From Burkholderia sp. SRS-W-2-2016 (lineage in GTDB: Bacteria; Pseudomonadota; Gammaproteobacteria; Burkholderiales; Burkholderiaceae): DNA of 64,000 nt. Below are positions 36,672 to 48,795 of the stretch, piece after piece. The stretch covers positions 1-64,000 of the forward strand of contig NZ_MSDV01000005.1 of NCBI RefSeq assembly GCF_001931485.1, read 5' to 3'. Positions within the stretch are counted from its first letter, which is position 1; each line of letters begins with the position of its first letter. The notes beneath the pieces were generated by a model. The model searched no databases. It worked only from the letters and a program-made list of their open reading frames with translations, and was not told the origin of the DNA. The position numbers and the translations under genes are program-made.

Positions 36672-37490
36672 TCAACCCGCCGCTGCGAGCCGCAACAGAT
36701 AGTCGACCCCGTCGATCGCGCGCACCCCGTACCACGACGTCATCTCGCCGTCGATCAACTCGATACGCTTGCCGCTCATGCGCGAATCGCGCGCGAGCGC
36801 ATCGCGATGCGCGGCCGTGAACCGGTACGGCTCACTCGACAGCAGCACCCGGTCGACCTGCGCGAGCCACGGCGCGGCATCGAAGTCGAGTACCGGGTAG
36901 CGCGCTGCGCCCTTGAGACCGCCGTGCACGTCGGGCAGCGCGTGCCAGTTCGCCAGTTCCAGCATCGCGGCGATGTAGGTGTCGCGCGCGACGCTCATCC
37001 ACGGTTCACGCCAGATCAGGTACAGCACGTTCTGCGCGGCAAAGCGGCGGGCGGCGGCTTTCCGCAGGCGTAGTTCGAGCGCATCGGCGAGGCGCCGCGC
37101 TTCGTGCTCACGGCCGAAGATCGCGCCGAGCAGCGCGTAGAGCGCGAGGTTATCGCGCGGCGTTTGCGGATGGGTGACGACGATATGCGGGACGAACGCA
37201 CGCAACTGTTCGACGGTGTCGCGTTCGTTTTCGTCGATATTGACGAGCAGATGAGTGGGGCGCAGCGCGCGGATCGCGTCGAGCTTGACGGCCTTGGTGC
37301 CGCCGACCTTGCGAACCACTTGCACCTTGTCGCGCGGATGCACGCAAAAACCGGTACGCCCGACTATCTGGCCGTCGAGGCCGAGCGCGAACAGTGTTTC
37401 GGTGACGCTCGGCACCAGCGACACGATGCGCGCGGCGGCGCCCGCTGGTTCGTGCGCGACGCCGGCTGCATCGACCGCACGGGTGGACAT
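36672..37490 (-). CDS. BtuF-like metal/cobalamin-binding domain protein without signal peptide
   Basis: 272 residues of the helical-backbone metal receptor fold: RIVSLVPSVTETLFALGL at the N-terminus, GTKAVKLDAIRALRPTHLL, a long central helix and SWYGVRAIDGVDYLLRL at the end. Periplasmic BtuF proteins have a signal sequence; here the N-terminus (MSTRAVDAAGVAHEP) is polar, so it is predicted to be cytosolic or exported otherwise. It lies three bases after the SDR gene stop, within the SPOR-dsbA-SDR block. Cobalamin binding is inferred from family only. Confidence 0.78.
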   Translation of the reverse strand: MSTRAVDAAGVAHEPAGAAARIVSLVPSVTETLFALGLDGQIVGRTGFCVHPRDKVQVVRKVGGTKAVKLDAIRALRPTHLLVNIDENERDTVEQLRAFVPHIVVTHPQTPRDNLALYALLGAIFGREHEARRLADALELRLRKAAARRFAAQNVLYLIWREPWMSVARDTYIAAMLELANWHALPDVHGGLKGAARYPVLDFDAAPWLAQVDRVLLSSEPYRFTAAHRDALARDSRMSGKRIELIDGEMTSWYGVRAIDGVDYLLRLAAAG

Positions 37491-37493
37491 GTT

Positions 37494-38267
37494 TTACTCG
37501 GCGACGGCGCGCGGCTTGCGCGGCGCGCGTTCGAACACGCGGTCGTATAGCCAGCGCGGCAATACGTGCAGCAGCATCGCCGCGACCCGCATCTGCCACG
37601 GGAACACCGCGAACGAAGTTTGCCGCTCGACCGCGCTGGCTACCTTCGCGGCGAAGCGATCCGCGTCCATCAGGAACGGCATCCCGTACGGGTTGTGCTC
37701 GGTCATCGGCGTGCGGATATAGCCGGGCGCGATCGTCACGACACCGACGCCCAGCGGCCGCATTTCGACCCGCAACGCTTCCAGATACTTGAGCGCCGCC
37801 GACTTCGACGCGCTGTACGCACCCGAGCCCGGCAGGCCGCGCACGCCCGCAACACTGGCGATACCGACCAGCGTGCCGCGCCGCTCGGCGGCCATCGCCG
37901 CGGCGAACGGCTCGAACGTTGCGACCATGCCGAAGTAATTGATGTCCATCACTTCGCGGAACGTGCGCAGATCGCCGTGCCCGGTCAGCGCGCCGCGGCT
38001 GATCCCGGCATTGGCGATCACCACGTCGGGCAGCCCGTGTTCGGCGATAAAGCGCGCGGCGGCCTCGGCGAGCGCTTCCGCGTCGCGCACGTCGACCGCA
38101 TAGATTGAGACGGTATTCTGGGGATGGGACTGCTGGAACGCGGCGAGCGCGTCGCCGCGACGGGCGACGAGGCCGAGAATCGCGCCGCGCCGTGCATATT
38201 CGCCGGCGAGCGCGAGGCCAATGCCACTCGATGCGCCGGTAATGAATACCTTCAGGGGAGAGGTCAT
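37494..38267 (-). CDS. Short-chain dehydrogenase/reductase
   Basis: 257-residue SDR protein. Cofactor motif TGASSGIGLALA, NAG in VIANAGISRG, catalytic Ser in GIASVAGVRG and YSASKSAAL. The C-terminal hydrophobic segment (VAAMLLHVLPRWLYDRVF) could associate with membrane. It follows dsbA by 15 bp and precedes the BtuF-like gene by three bases, so it is part of the same transcription unit. The substrate is unknown; it is not one of the FabG-like types. Confidence 0.9.
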   Translation of the reverse strand: MTSPLKVFITGASSGIGLALAGEYARRGAILGLVARRGDALAAFQQSHPQNTVSIYAVDVRDAEALAEAAARFIAEHGLPDVVIANAGISRGALTGHGDLRTFREVMDINYFGMVATFEPFAAAMAAERRGTLVGIASVAGVRGLPGSGAYSASKSAALKYLEALRVEMRPLGVGVVTIAPGYIRTPMTEHNPYGMPFLMDADRFAAKVASAVERQTSFAVFPWQMRVAAMLLHVLPRWLYDRVFERAPRKPRAVAE

Positions 38268-38282
38268 ACCGGCGCCTCGTGA

Positions 38283-38921
38283 TTACATCTTCTTCGCGCG
38301 AACCTGCGAGACGAGGTAGTCGAGCACCTGGATCGTGCCGGGCAGGCTGTTGGTCGCGGCCGGGCCGGTTTCAAACTTGCCCTGCACCGCAATGGTCGGC
38401 ACGCCTTCGATCTTGTAGTCGTCGAGCAGCTTCTTGTCCTTCTGCAGCGCGCTTTGCGTCGAGAACGAGTTGTACGCTTCCATGTACTTCTTCGGATCGA
38501 CGCCGAACTTCGCGAGGAATTTGGCCTGGTCTTCCGGCGTCAGCAGGTAGTTCTTGTTGACGTGGATTTCGTTGAAGATCTTCGGCGTGAGTTCGTTGAC
38601 GACGCCGAGCGCGTCGAGCGCGTGGAACATCTTCGAATGCGGGATGAAGTCGTCGCGGAAAGCCACCGGCACGCGGCGGAACACGACGTCCGGACCCTGC
38701 TTCTTCACCCATGCTTCGAGGAACGGGTTGAATTCGTTGCAGTGCGGGCAGCCGTACCAGAAGAATTCGGTGACTTCGATCTTGCCGGCCGGCACGTCGG
38801 TGGGTTGCGGCGTGGCGAGGACGGTGTAGTCCTTGCCGGCGACCGGCGCTTGCGGCGACGCGTGCGCCGAGGCCGCGATCAGGCCCAGCGAGAGAAACAG
38901 GATGCTCAGCAGCTTTTTCAT
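38283..38921 (-). CDS. dsbA: Periplasmic thiol:disulfide oxidoreductase DsbA
   Basis: 212 residues with a signal peptide (about 1-20, ASAHA before SPQAP). Thioredoxin-fold with the CPHC active site (Cys58, Cys61 in FFWYGCPHCNEF) and cis-Pro in IEGVPTIAVQ. It introduces disulfides into periplasmic proteins and is reoxidised by DsbB. The start at 38921 gives a normal signal peptide. It lies downstream of the SPOR gene (174 bp gap) and upstream of the SDR gene in the argS-SPOR-dsbA-SDR order. Confidence 0.96.
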   Translation of the reverse strand: MKKLLSILFLSLGLIAASAHASPQAPVAGKDYTVLATPQPTDVPAGKIEVTEFFWYGCPHCNEFNPFLEAWVKKQGPDVVFRRVPVAFRDDFIPHSKMFHALDALGVVNELTPKIFNEIHVNKNYLLTPEDQAKFLAKFGVDPKKYMEAYNSFSTQSALQKDKKLLDDYKIEGVPTIAVQGKFETGPAATNSLPGTIQVLDYLVSQVRAKKM

Positions 38922-39095
38922 GTTGTGTAGACCCAGGTAAGCGTGATGCGGTGAAGCCACGCGAATGTCCGTCACCGCTTGTCAGATTCGGGTGGCCGCT
39001 TCGGCAGGCAAAGCGGGCGAGGCGGCCATCGTGCTTGTGACTCGCGCTGCGCGCCGATGGTTCAGCGCGCCGCGCGAGCCGGCATTACCGTTTAT

Positions 39096-39908
39096 TTATT
39101 GTTTGGTGAAGCGGATCACCGCGGTGTCGACACCGGCATCCGACAGACGCTGGCGGCTCGAATTCATGTCCTCGAACTTCGAGAACGGGCCGATCCGCAC
39201 GCGGTAGTACGTAACCCCGCCCGCGTCACGTTGGGTGACTTTCGACTCGAAGCCCTGGAACGCGAGACGCGCGCGTTGCTGTTCGGCGTCGGCGGCGGTC
39301 TTGTATGCGCCCACCTGCAGGAAGTAGCCGGTGTTCGCGTCGCCCGGTACCGGCGCGGCGGCCGAACCCGGCTTCGCCGCGTTGTTGGCGGTGGTGGCCG
39401 GCGCGCTGCTGGTCTTCGGCGCGGAGCCTGCCGTGGTGGCGCTCGGCGCGCTCGAGGTTTGCGGCTTCTTCGCCGGCGCGGAAGCCGGCGCATTGTTGGC
39501 TAGCGCGTTGTTATCCTGCGCGGGCTTCGGCGCGACCGCCGTGCCGTTCGAGTTGCCGATGGTCGGCGGCACTTCGACGATCTGCGGTTCTTCGAGCATG
39601 CCCGACTGGGTCTGCGCGTTGGTCTGACCCGGTGCGGTGTTCGGCGGCGCGGGTTGCGCGGCCTGCGGCACCGGCTGGCCCGGCGTCTTGCCTTGCAGCG
39701 GCCGGTTCGGATCGTACTGCGGCTGGCTTGCGCCGTTCTCCTGCGCCGCGGGCGGCGCGACCTTCGAGACGAACGGCGTAGGTGCACGGGTGATGTACAG
39801 CGCCACGACTACCGCGATTGCCAGACCGACGATCAGGCCCAGCACGATACCGAGAAAAGTACCCCCGGTTTGCTTCGATTGCTTTGTTGTGCGGCGTGGT
39901 TTTGCCAT
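39096..39908 (-). CDS. SPOR-domain inner-membrane protein
   Basis: 270 residues: short cytoplasmic N-terminus (MAKPRRTTKQSKQT), one TM helix (about 18-39), a long Pro/Ala/Gln-rich periplasmic linker (about 40-190) and a C-terminal SPOR domain (about 195-268, YFLQVGAYKTAADAEQQRARL and YYRVRIGPF). This FtsN-like layout suggests peptidoglycan binding at the division septum; it may be the Burkholderia FtsN-like protein, but other SPOR proteins share it. It is preceded by a good promoter at 39950-39977 and follows argS. Confidence 0.88.
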   Translation of the reverse strand: MAKPRRTTKQSKQTGGTFLGIVLGLIVGLAIAVVVALYITRAPTPFVSKVAPPAAQENGASQPQYDPNRPLQGKTPGQPVPQAAQPAPPNTAPGQTNAQTQSGMLEEPQIVEVPPTIGNSNGTAVAPKPAQDNNALANNAPASAPAKKPQTSSAPSATTAGSAPKTSSAPATTANNAAKPGSAAAPVPGDANTGYFLQVGAYKTAADAEQQRARLAFQGFESKVTQRDAGGVTYYRVRIGPFSKFEDMNSSRQRLSDAGVDTAVIRFTKQ

Positions 39909-39940
39909 CGTTCGAATCACCTGCAAAAAGAATCCAGGAA

Positions 39941-39965
39941 CGGCCGTCGATTATAACGACGGCCG
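39941..39965 (-). promoter_or_regulatory. Promoter of the SPOR-dsbA operon with a palindrome on the -10
   Basis: On the minus strand a consensus -10 TATAAT (39955-39950) with -35 GTAACA (39977-39972) at 16-bp spacing. The -10 lies in the seven-base loop of a perfect inverted repeat (cggccgtcg at 39941-39949, cgacggccg at 39957-39965). It is 42 bp before the SPOR start. Confidence 0.6.
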
Positions 39966-39987
39966 CGTGCATGTTACGCCGGGAGAG

Positions 39988-41778
39988 TTACATCTTGACG
40001 GGAGCGGAGACGCCGATCGTCGCGAGACCGTTGGCCAGCACCTGACGGGTGGCCGCGAGGAGTGCGACGCGCGCGTTGCGTTCGGCCGCATCGTCGACCA
40101 GCACGCGCTCGGCTCTGTCATTGTAGAACGAGTGGAATTCACCGGCGAGGTCGCGCAGATAGAACGCGACCGCGTGCGGCGCGAGTTCGTCGGCCGCGTG
40201 CTGCAGCATGTCCGGGAACTCGGCGAGCTTGTTGAGCAGCGCCATTGCGCGTTCGCTCGTGAGCGGCGCGAGGTCGACGCCGGCCAGCGCGCTTTCGTCG
40301 AAGCCGTAGCGCGTGTTGCACTCGGCGATCACCGAGCAGATCCGCGCGTGCGCGTACTGCACGTAGTGGACCGGGTTCTCGTCGTTCTGCTTCAGCGCGA
40401 GGTCGATGTCGAACACGAATTCCGTGTCGGCCTTGCGCGAGATCAGGAAGAAGCGCACCGCGTCGCGGCCGCGGCGGATGGTTTCCTCGTCGATCAGATC
40501 GACCGCCGCTTCGGTGCCCGGCGTCGCGCCGCCCGACCATTCGATCAGGTCGCGCACGGTCACGTAGCTGCCGGCGCGCTTCGAGATTTTCACCTCTTCG
40601 CCGTTGCGCATCACGGTGACCATCTTGTGCAGGATGTAGTCGGGATAGCCCTTCGGAATGCCGATGCCGAGACCCTGCAGGCCGGCGCGCACGCGCGCGA
40701 TCGTGCCGTGGTGGTCCGAGCCCTGCACGTTGATGACCTTGGTGAAGCCGCGTTCCCACTTGGCGACGTGATAGGCGACGTCCGGCACGAAGTACGTGTA
40801 CGTGCCGTCGGTCTTGCGCATCACGCGGTCTTTGTCGTCGCCGTCGTCGGTGGTGCGCAGCCACAGCGCGCCTTCCTGCTCGTAGGTCTTGCCGGCATCG
40901 ACGAGTGCCTGCACGGTCTTCTCGACCCGGCCTTCCGTGTACAGCGACGATTCCAGGTAGTAGCGGTCGAACTTCACGCCGAACGCCTGCAGGTCCATGT
41001 CCTGCTCGCGGCGCAGATAGGTGACCGCGAAACGGCGGATCGCTTCGAGGTCTTCGACGTCGCGCGCGCCGGTGACCGGTGCGCCGTCGCTGGCTTCGAC
41101 CGTGACGCCGTTCATGTAGTCGTGCGCGATGTCGGCGATGTAGTCGCCGTTGTACGCCGACGCGGGCCAGCCAGCGTCGCCGGGGGCGAGGCCGCGCGCG
41201 CGCGCCTGCGTGGACAGCGCGAGCGTCTGGATCTGCACGCCGGCGTCGTTGTAGTAGAACTCGCGATGCACGTCCCAGCCCTGCGACGCGAGCACGTTCG
41301 ACAGCGCATCGCCGAGCGCGGCCTGGCGGCCGTGGCCGACGTGCAGCGGACCGGTCGGGTTGGCCGACACGAATTCGACTAGCACGTGCTTGCCGGCGTC
41401 GCGTTGCGAGCGGCCGTAGCCGACGCCTTCGGCGAACACCGCGCTGACGACGGCCTGCTTGGCCGCCGCGCTCAGGCGCAGATTGATGAAGCCCGGACCC
41501 GCGACTTCGGCCGCGTCGATCAGGCCTTTAGCCTCGGGCTGCGCGAGCAGCGCATCGACGATCTGTTGCGCGAGCTGGCGCGGATTCGCGCGCAGCGGCT
41601 TGGCGAGCTGCATCGCCACGTTGCACGCGACGTCGCCGTGCGCGGCGACTTTCGGGCGCTCGAGCGTGATGGTGGGGGAGACGAACGCGGCTTCGGTGGC
41701 GCCCTGAGTGGCGAGCGCGACCTGCTTCACCGTTGCGGCGAGCAGTGTTTCGAGTGTGTGTTTGTGTGCGGGCAGCAT
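39988..41778 (-). CDS. argS: Arginyl-tRNA synthetase
   Basis: 596-residue class I aminoacyl-tRNA synthetase. HIGH-type motif in [18 protein letters not shown], a KMSKS-equivalent in [16 protein letters not shown], an N-terminal Arg-tRNA-binding domain and a C-terminal anticodon-binding DALR domain ([14 protein letters not shown]). The start at 41778 ([13 protein letters not shown]) fits the family; a longer frame upstream is Pro/Arg-rich and unsupported. Divergent from the DUF1840 gene. Confidence 0.97.
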   Translation of the reverse strand: MLPAHKHTLETLLAATVKQVALATQGATEAAFVSPTITLERPKVAAHGDVACNVAMQLAKPLRANPRQLAQQIVDALLAQPEAKGLIDAAEVAGPGFINLRLSAAAKQAVVSAVFAEGVGYGRSQRDAGKHVLVEFVSANPTGPLHVGHGRQAALGDALSNVLASQGWDVHREFYYNDAGVQIQTLALSTQARARGLAPGDAGWPASAYNGDYIADIAHDYMNGVTVEASDGAPVTGARDVEDLEAIRRFAVTYLRREQDMDLQAFGVKFDRYYLESSLYTEGRVEKTVQALVDAGKTYEQEGALWLRTTDDGDDKDRVMRKTDGTYTYFVPDVAYHVAKWERGFTKVINVQGSDHHGTIARVRAGLQGLGIGIPKGYPDYILHKMVTVMRNGEEVKISKRAGSYVTVRDLIEWSGGATPGTEAAVDLIDEETIRRGRDAVRFFLISRKADTEFVFDIDLALKQNDENPVHYVQYAHARICSVIAECNTRYGFDESALAGVDLAPLTSERAMALLNKLAEFPDMLQHAADELAPHAVAFYLRDLAGEFHSFYNDRAERVLVDDAAERNARVALLAATRQVLANGLATIGVSAPVKM

Positions 41779-42248
41779 GCTTGTTGCGAGTCCAGTGAGG
41801 CGATCCGGTAAGGCGGAAGTGGCGCCGGCCGAGGCCGGTGTCGGAAGCGTTGCGGCGGGCGGCGTCGAGCGTTGCGGCGGCGTGCGCCCGGCAGCAGCGT
41901 GGCCAGGCGCGTTGCCGCCGCGGCGAGCTGGTGAGCGGCGCATGCCGGCTTGCCGTGACGCGGGCCGGTGGCCCCTGGCTCGCGCGGCACGCGAGTTGCG
42001 ACGCAGGCTTTAACCACCTGCTTCGCACGCTTGCCTGTTGCTCGTCGCGCCTTGCTGCACGCGGCGTCTGGCGGCGCGCTTTTCCGTTCAGACGGATTTT
42101 AGCAGGTGCTAATATGTTCAATGAGATGCCCGCCAGCGGTCGTGTCCGCCGTGCCCGCACGGTGTCGTGTCAGGCGCGTTCAGGTCACCTTCGAGGCCGC
42201 CCGCGGGTCGCTCGTGCGTCAACCCGACATAACGAAAAAGGAACGGTC
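41779..42248. other. Divergent region argS / DUF1840
   Basis: 470 bp with no convincing gene; open frames here are unsupported shadows. A rightward promoter candidate is ttcaga (42087-42092) with taatat (42110-42115) at 17-bp spacing, about 134 bp upstream of the DUF1840 start. Confidence 0.5.
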
Positions 42249-42575
42249 ATGCTGATTACTTTCAAATGCCACGCCTGCCCGGACGTGATGATGCTGGACA
42301 ATCTGGCGCAGCATCTGCTCGGCATTATCGGCAAACGCCTTGGGCAGAGGGGCGTGATCACCCCCGAGGAACTGGGTCCCGCGATCGAGAAGCTCGAAGC
42401 CGCGATCACCGTGGACAAGCGCGAACGCGCGGAACACGAAGGCCATTTCCACGAAGGCGAGGACGGTCACGAGCGCCACGAAATTCCGCCCGGCCTCGCG
42501 CAACGCGCGTATCCGTTCCTCGACATGCTGCGCGCGGCGCAGAAGGAAAACTCGGATATCGTCTGGGGGCTGTGA
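42249..42575 (+). CDS. DUF1840 protein
   Basis: 108 residues matching the DUF1840 pattern: N-terminal MLITFKCHACPDVMML, then LLGIIGKRLGQRGVITPEEL, a His/Glu-rich stretch (HEGHFHEGEDGHERHE) and C-terminal LAQRAYPFLDMLRAAQKE. Cytosolic; metal binding by the His-rich stretch is plausible but unproven. AAGGA precedes the ATG at 42249. It converges on a small exported-protein gene, with a bidirectional terminator between. Confidence 0.85.
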   Translation: MLITFKCHACPDVMMLDNLAQHLLGIIGKRLGQRGVITPEELGPAIEKLEAAITVDKRERAEHEGHFHEGEDGHERHEIPPGLAQRAYPFLDMLRAAQKENSDIVWGL

Positions 42576-42735
42576 TTGAGGGCGGCGCGTGCTGGCTGAA
42601 CGGTAAGGTCCGGCTGCTGCGGCGCGCGTATGGCCATGATGGCCTGCGGTGCGGTGCGGTGCGGTGGCGGTTCGGCCGGTCTCCGGCGGCGCTGCCTCCG
42701 AGCGCCAATCGTCTACAGATTCATTGCAACAAACA

Positions 42736-42762
42736 AAAGAGCCCGCTTAACGCGGGCTCTTT
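42736..42762. terminator. Bidirectional terminator after DUF1840
   Basis: Stem aaagagcccgc (42736-42746) with gcgggctcttt (42752-42762), five-base loop. Flanking A/T runs on both arms let it end transcripts from both convergent genes. Confidence 0.85.
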
Positions 42763-42793
42763 GACGTTCAAGGTGCGCAAACGGCGACGCCGT

Positions 42794-43000
42794 TCACTGA
42801 CTTGCGCCTTCGGGAGCGGCCGCCGGCGCGGTCTCGCCCTTCTTCGTCTTGTGTTTCTTCGGCTTTTTCACATGCTTTTCGGTCGGCGGCGAGTACGAAC
42901 TGACCTCGCTCGACGCGCCCGGCGCGGCCGCTTGCGCGAGCGCCACGGAAGCGCCCGCGGCCAGCGAAACAGCGGTCAGTAACAGCGTCAGCTTCTTCAT
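42794..43000 (-). CDS. Small exported Lys-rich protein
   Basis: 68 residues: signal peptide (about 1-22, SVALA before QAAAPG) and a mature chain with a basic KHVKKPKKHKTKKGE stretch and an Ala/Pro-rich end. GGAGA precedes the ATG at 43000. It may be a periplasmic nucleic-acid- or wall-binding peptide, but no family is recognised. It lies 172 bp downstream of metH on the same strand. Confidence 0.75.
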   Translation of the reverse strand: MKKLTLLLTAVSLAAGASVALAQAAAPGASSEVSSYSPPTEKHVKKPKKHKTKKGETAPAAAPEGASQ

Positions 43001-43172
43001 ACGATTTTTCTCCGGTGACGGTTGCAAGTTCGGTGAGCCGGCGCGTTGTGCTCGCGCCTGACAGGATGAAAGCCGACTCAGTCTACAAAGCCGAAATTGC
43101 CGTGGCGGCAAATCTTCAGGGTTTCGGGACCGATATAGTGGGCGGCGCGCGGCGCGGCCCACGAGCGGCCGC

Positions 43173-45890
<2,718 letters not shown>

Positions 45891-45989
45891 GGCGTGAGTG
45901 CGAGTCGGTGCGTGCGTTAAAGGGTGCGAGGTGCGCGGACGTGAGCGACGTGACGTGCGTGGCGTTGGGCCGAGGAGCGGTGGCCGCGC

Positions 45990-47060
45990 TCAGGCGGCGT
46001 CGCGATACTGGCTCGGCCACTTGCGCGGCTTGAGCTCGGCGAGCGCCTTCGCGATCGCCGCGATGTGCTCGGGCGTCGTGCCGCAGCAGCCGCCGGCGAT
46101 GTTCACCAGACCCGCTTCGGCGAATTCCTTCAGCAGGCCGGAGGTGTCGGCGGGCAGTTCGTCGAAGCCGGTGTCGCTCATCGGATTCGGCAGGCCGGCG
46201 TTCGGGTAGCACGACACGTAGGTGTCGCACAGCTTCGCGAGTTCGGCGACGTACGGGCGCATCAGCGCCGCGCCGAGCGCGCAGTTCAGGCCGAACGTCA
46301 GCGGCTTCGCATGGCGCAGCGAGTTCCAGAATGCTTCGACGGTCTGGCCCGACAGGATGCGGCCCGATGCGTCGGTGACGGTGCCCGAGATCATGATCGG
46401 CAGACGCTCGCCGGTGTCTTCGAACAGTTCGTCGAGCGCGAACAGCGCGGCCTTCGCATTCAGCGTATCGAAGATCGTTTCGACGAGGAACAGATCGGCG
46501 CCGCCGTCGAGCAGCGCCTTCGCCTGCTCGTAGTAGGCGGTGCGCAGTTCGTCGAAGGTCACGTTGCGCGCGCCCGGATCGTTGACGTCGGGCGAAATGC
46601 TCGCGGTCTTCGGCGTCGGTCCGATCGCGCCGGCGACGAAGCGCGGCTTGTCCGGCGTCGAGTACTTGTCGCACGCGGCGCGCGCGAGCTTCGCCGATTC
46701 GACGTTCATCTCGATCGCGAGCGACTCCATCCCGTAGTCGGCCTGCGCGACGGTGGTTGCGCCGAACGTGTTGGTTTCGATGATGTCCGCGCCGGCCGCC
46801 AGATACTGCTCGTGAATCTCGCTGATGATCTGCGGCTGGGTAATCGACAGCAGTTCGTTGTTGCCCTTGATGTCGCGCGCGTAGTCCTTGAAGCGCTCGC
46901 CGCGATAGCGGGCTTCGTCGAGCTTGTAGCGCTGGATCATCGTGCCCATCGCGCCGTCGAGGATCAGGATGCGCGAGTTCAGCAGCGCGGGCAGTGCGGC
47001 GCCGCGCGTGTAGGCGGCGTCGGGACGGACTGGCGTGGCGGTTTGGGCGGGCTGGGTCAT
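45990..47060 (-). CDS. Homocysteine S-methyltransferase domain protein (N-part of split MetH)
   Basis: 356-residue homocysteine-binding TIM barrel. Zinc-cysteine motifs: one Cys in GLNCALGAA and two in [11 protein letters not shown]; the N-terminal [18 protein letters not shown] is typical. On its own it lacks pterin and cobalamin domains, so it is taken to pair with the 905-residue product of the next gene. A SAM-dependent MmuM function is less likely because of the adjacency. A tacaat -10-like box lies 42 bp upstream (47107-47102, minus). Confidence 0.94.
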   Translation of the reverse strand: MTQPAQTATPVRPDAAYTRGAALPALLNSRILILDGAMGTMIQRYKLDEARYRGERFKDYARDIKGNNELLSITQPQIISEIHEQYLAAGADIIETNTFGATTVAQADYGMESLAIEMNVESAKLARAACDKYSTPDKPRFVAGAIGPTPKTASISPDVNDPGARNVTFDELRTAYYEQAKALLDGGADLFLVETIFDTLNAKAALFALDELFEDTGERLPIMISGTVTDASGRILSGQTVEAFWNSLRHAKPLTFGLNCALGAALMRPYVAELAKLCDTYVSCYPNAGLPNPMSDTGFDELPADTSGLLKEFAEAGLVNIAGGCCGTTPEHIAAIAKALAELKPRKWPSQYRDAA

Positions 47061-47280
47061 GGCGGACGGGGGCGTGTGCCGACGTTGGCGGAAAACCTGT
47101 CATTGTAGCCGCTGGCGGGCGGATCCGCCGGGCCTGGGCGGGAAGCGGGGCGTGGCGGCGGCGCGAAACGTTACACGTACGGGACGTAAAAATGACCGGT
47201 CAGGTAGCGCGGAGCGACCTGGAGAAAAGGGCGCGCGGAGCTTCAAAGAAGTGGGCGGCTTGCATGTTAATGCGCGAATG

Positions 47281-47319
47281 AAAAACGGCCCAGCAAGCGA
47301 AAAGCGTGCTGGGCCGTTT
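47281..47319 (-). terminator. Intrinsic terminator of the DUF3567 gene
   Basis: Stem aaacggcccagca (47283-47295) with tgctgggccgttt (47307-47319). On the minus strand the hairpin is followed by a T run (complement of aaaaa at 47281-47285). About 90 bp past the DUF3567 stop. Confidence 0.85.
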
Positions 47320-47409
47320 GTAGTGATCGACCGTTTGAATAAAGCCCCGGCGGAGCCGGGCGGGGCGGTCGATCGATGTCGCCAGAATGCCAGTTCGAAC
47401 TACCTGCGC

Positions 47410-47667
47410 TTAATGCAGAATTACCGGTTGATGCATCAGACTATCGAACTGACCGAGGAATTCGTCGACCTCATCCAGCGTCGGCTCGCCTTCGATCAGC
47501 TTCTGCACATGCTCGCGAAAATTTGCCGCCATTGCACCGTCGATGAAGATTTCGCGCTGCATGTTCTTGTCGACGATCTCGTAGCCGCCCGAGCGCATGG
47601 CCAGTTGACCTTCCTGCGGCGGAAACTCGACGACGCAATAGTTGGGGCTGTTGTAGATCATTTGCAT
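47410..47667 (-). CDS. DUF3567 protein
   Basis: 85 residues with the DUF3567 pattern: MQMIYNSPNYCVVEFP, GGYEIVDKNMQREIFIDG and a C-terminal helix ending QFDSLMHQPVILH. Cytosolic, unknown function, well conserved in betaproteobacteria. AAGGAGTG lies before the ATG at 47667. A single-gene unit with its own terminator. Confidence 0.9.
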   Translation of the reverse strand: MQMIYNSPNYCVVEFPPQEGQLAMRSGGYEIVDKNMQREIFIDGAMAANFREHVQKLIEGEPTLDEVDEFLGQFDSLMHQPVILH

Positions 47668-47783
47668 GGCGACACTCCTTATTTCCGTTGGGCTCCTGCC
47701 TTTTATGCAACATAGGTGGAGCATGAGAGATGGAATTCAAGGGGTGGGTCCGGACGACGCAGGTAAAGCTCCGGACCTATCGG

Positions 47784-48572
47784 TTAGACCCGCCGCTCGA
47801 GAAACGATTCCAGCAAAGCGGCAAATCGTTGTGACTGCTCGATCGGCACGAGATGCGCGGCGTCGAGCAATTCGAAGCGGGCGCCTTCGATCGCTTCCGC
47901 TATCGCCTGAGTAGCAGCAGGCGGCGTGCCCGTGTCGTGGCGGCCGGCCACCGTCAGCGTCGGACAGCGGATCGCGCCGTGCCTGCCGCGCAGGTCGAAG
48001 TCGCGCAGCGCCTCGCACGCCATCGCGAAACCCTCCGGCGGCGTCGCGGCGAAGGTTTCGCGGATCGGCTCGACCGCCTCGGGGTGCGCGGCATGGAACT
48101 CGGGCGTGAGCCAGCGCGCGATTGTCGACGGCGTCAGCGCGGCCATCCCGTCGCTGCGCGCGGTGTGGGCGCGCTGGTCCCACAACCCACGGTTTTCGGG
48201 CGGGGTGCCGCCGGTGCTGTCGGCGATCGTCAGCGTATCGACGCGCGCCGGGTGGTCCAGCGCGAATTGCTGCGCGATCATCCCGCCGAGCGACAGGCCG
48301 ACCAGGTGCGTGGTCGGCGCGCCGAGCGCATCGAGCAGTTTGGCGAGATCGTCGGACAGATCGGCCATGCTGAACGGCTCGCGCGCCACCGCGCTCTGGC
48401 CGTGGCCGCGCACGTCGTAGCGCAGCACCGTGTAGTCGTCGCGGAAATAGCCGGCCAGCTGATCCCAGATAGAAAGATCGCCGCCCAACTGGTGGATGAA
48501 CGTGAGCCACGGGCCGCCGCCTTCGTTGCTCAGCACGTAGCGGGTGTCGATTCCGTTGATGTTCACTTGCAT
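47784..48572 (-). CDS. 3-oxoadipate enol-lactonase-like hydrolase
   Basis: 262-residue alpha/beta hydrolase. Complete triad: Ser94 in LVGLSLGGM, Asp213 in GRHDTGTPP and His240 in DAAHLVPIEQ, with FIHQLGGDLSIWDQ near the oxyanion hole. The pattern fits PcaD (beta-ketoadipate enol-lactone hydrolase), but no other pca gene is nearby, so a different lactone or ester is possible. The ATG at 48572 is in a good position. It is 223 bp downstream of the DUF3108 gene on the same strand. Confidence 0.8.
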   Translation of the reverse strand: MQVNINGIDTRYVLSNEGGGPWLTFIHQLGGDLSIWDQLAGYFRDDYTVLRYDVRGHGQSAVAREPFSMADLSDDLAKLLDALGAPTTHLVGLSLGGMIAQQFALDHPARVDTLTIADSTGGTPPENRGLWDQRAHTARSDGMAALTPSTIARWLTPEFHAAHPEAVEPIRETFAATPPEGFAMACEALRDFDLRGRHGAIRCPTLTVAGRHDTGTPPAATQAIAEAIEGARFELLDAAHLVPIEQSQRFAALLESFLERRV

Positions 48573-48795
48573 GCGGGCTCCTTTGAAGGAAACGCAGTGA
48601 AAAAGATCGGTGGTGCTTGCGCTCGCGCGCTGTTTTCGTTGCGCCGTCGACCGGCGTCGATTCATACGGGCGTTTGCGCGAGCGGGTGCCGCAGTGACAT
48701 GCAAGTCTGCGCTGTAGGGGAAGTTTCGCCGAAGTTGCGAAGATTTGCTGGGCTTTGATTCGACGCGTAAATCAAGGCCTATTTTGAAAAATATA

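Noticed and set aside
47061..47280. Cobalamin or SAH riboswitch upstream of the split metH genes
   Set aside because: I looked for conserved B12-box and SAH-aptamer elements on the minus strand and found none; only a -10-like box is present.
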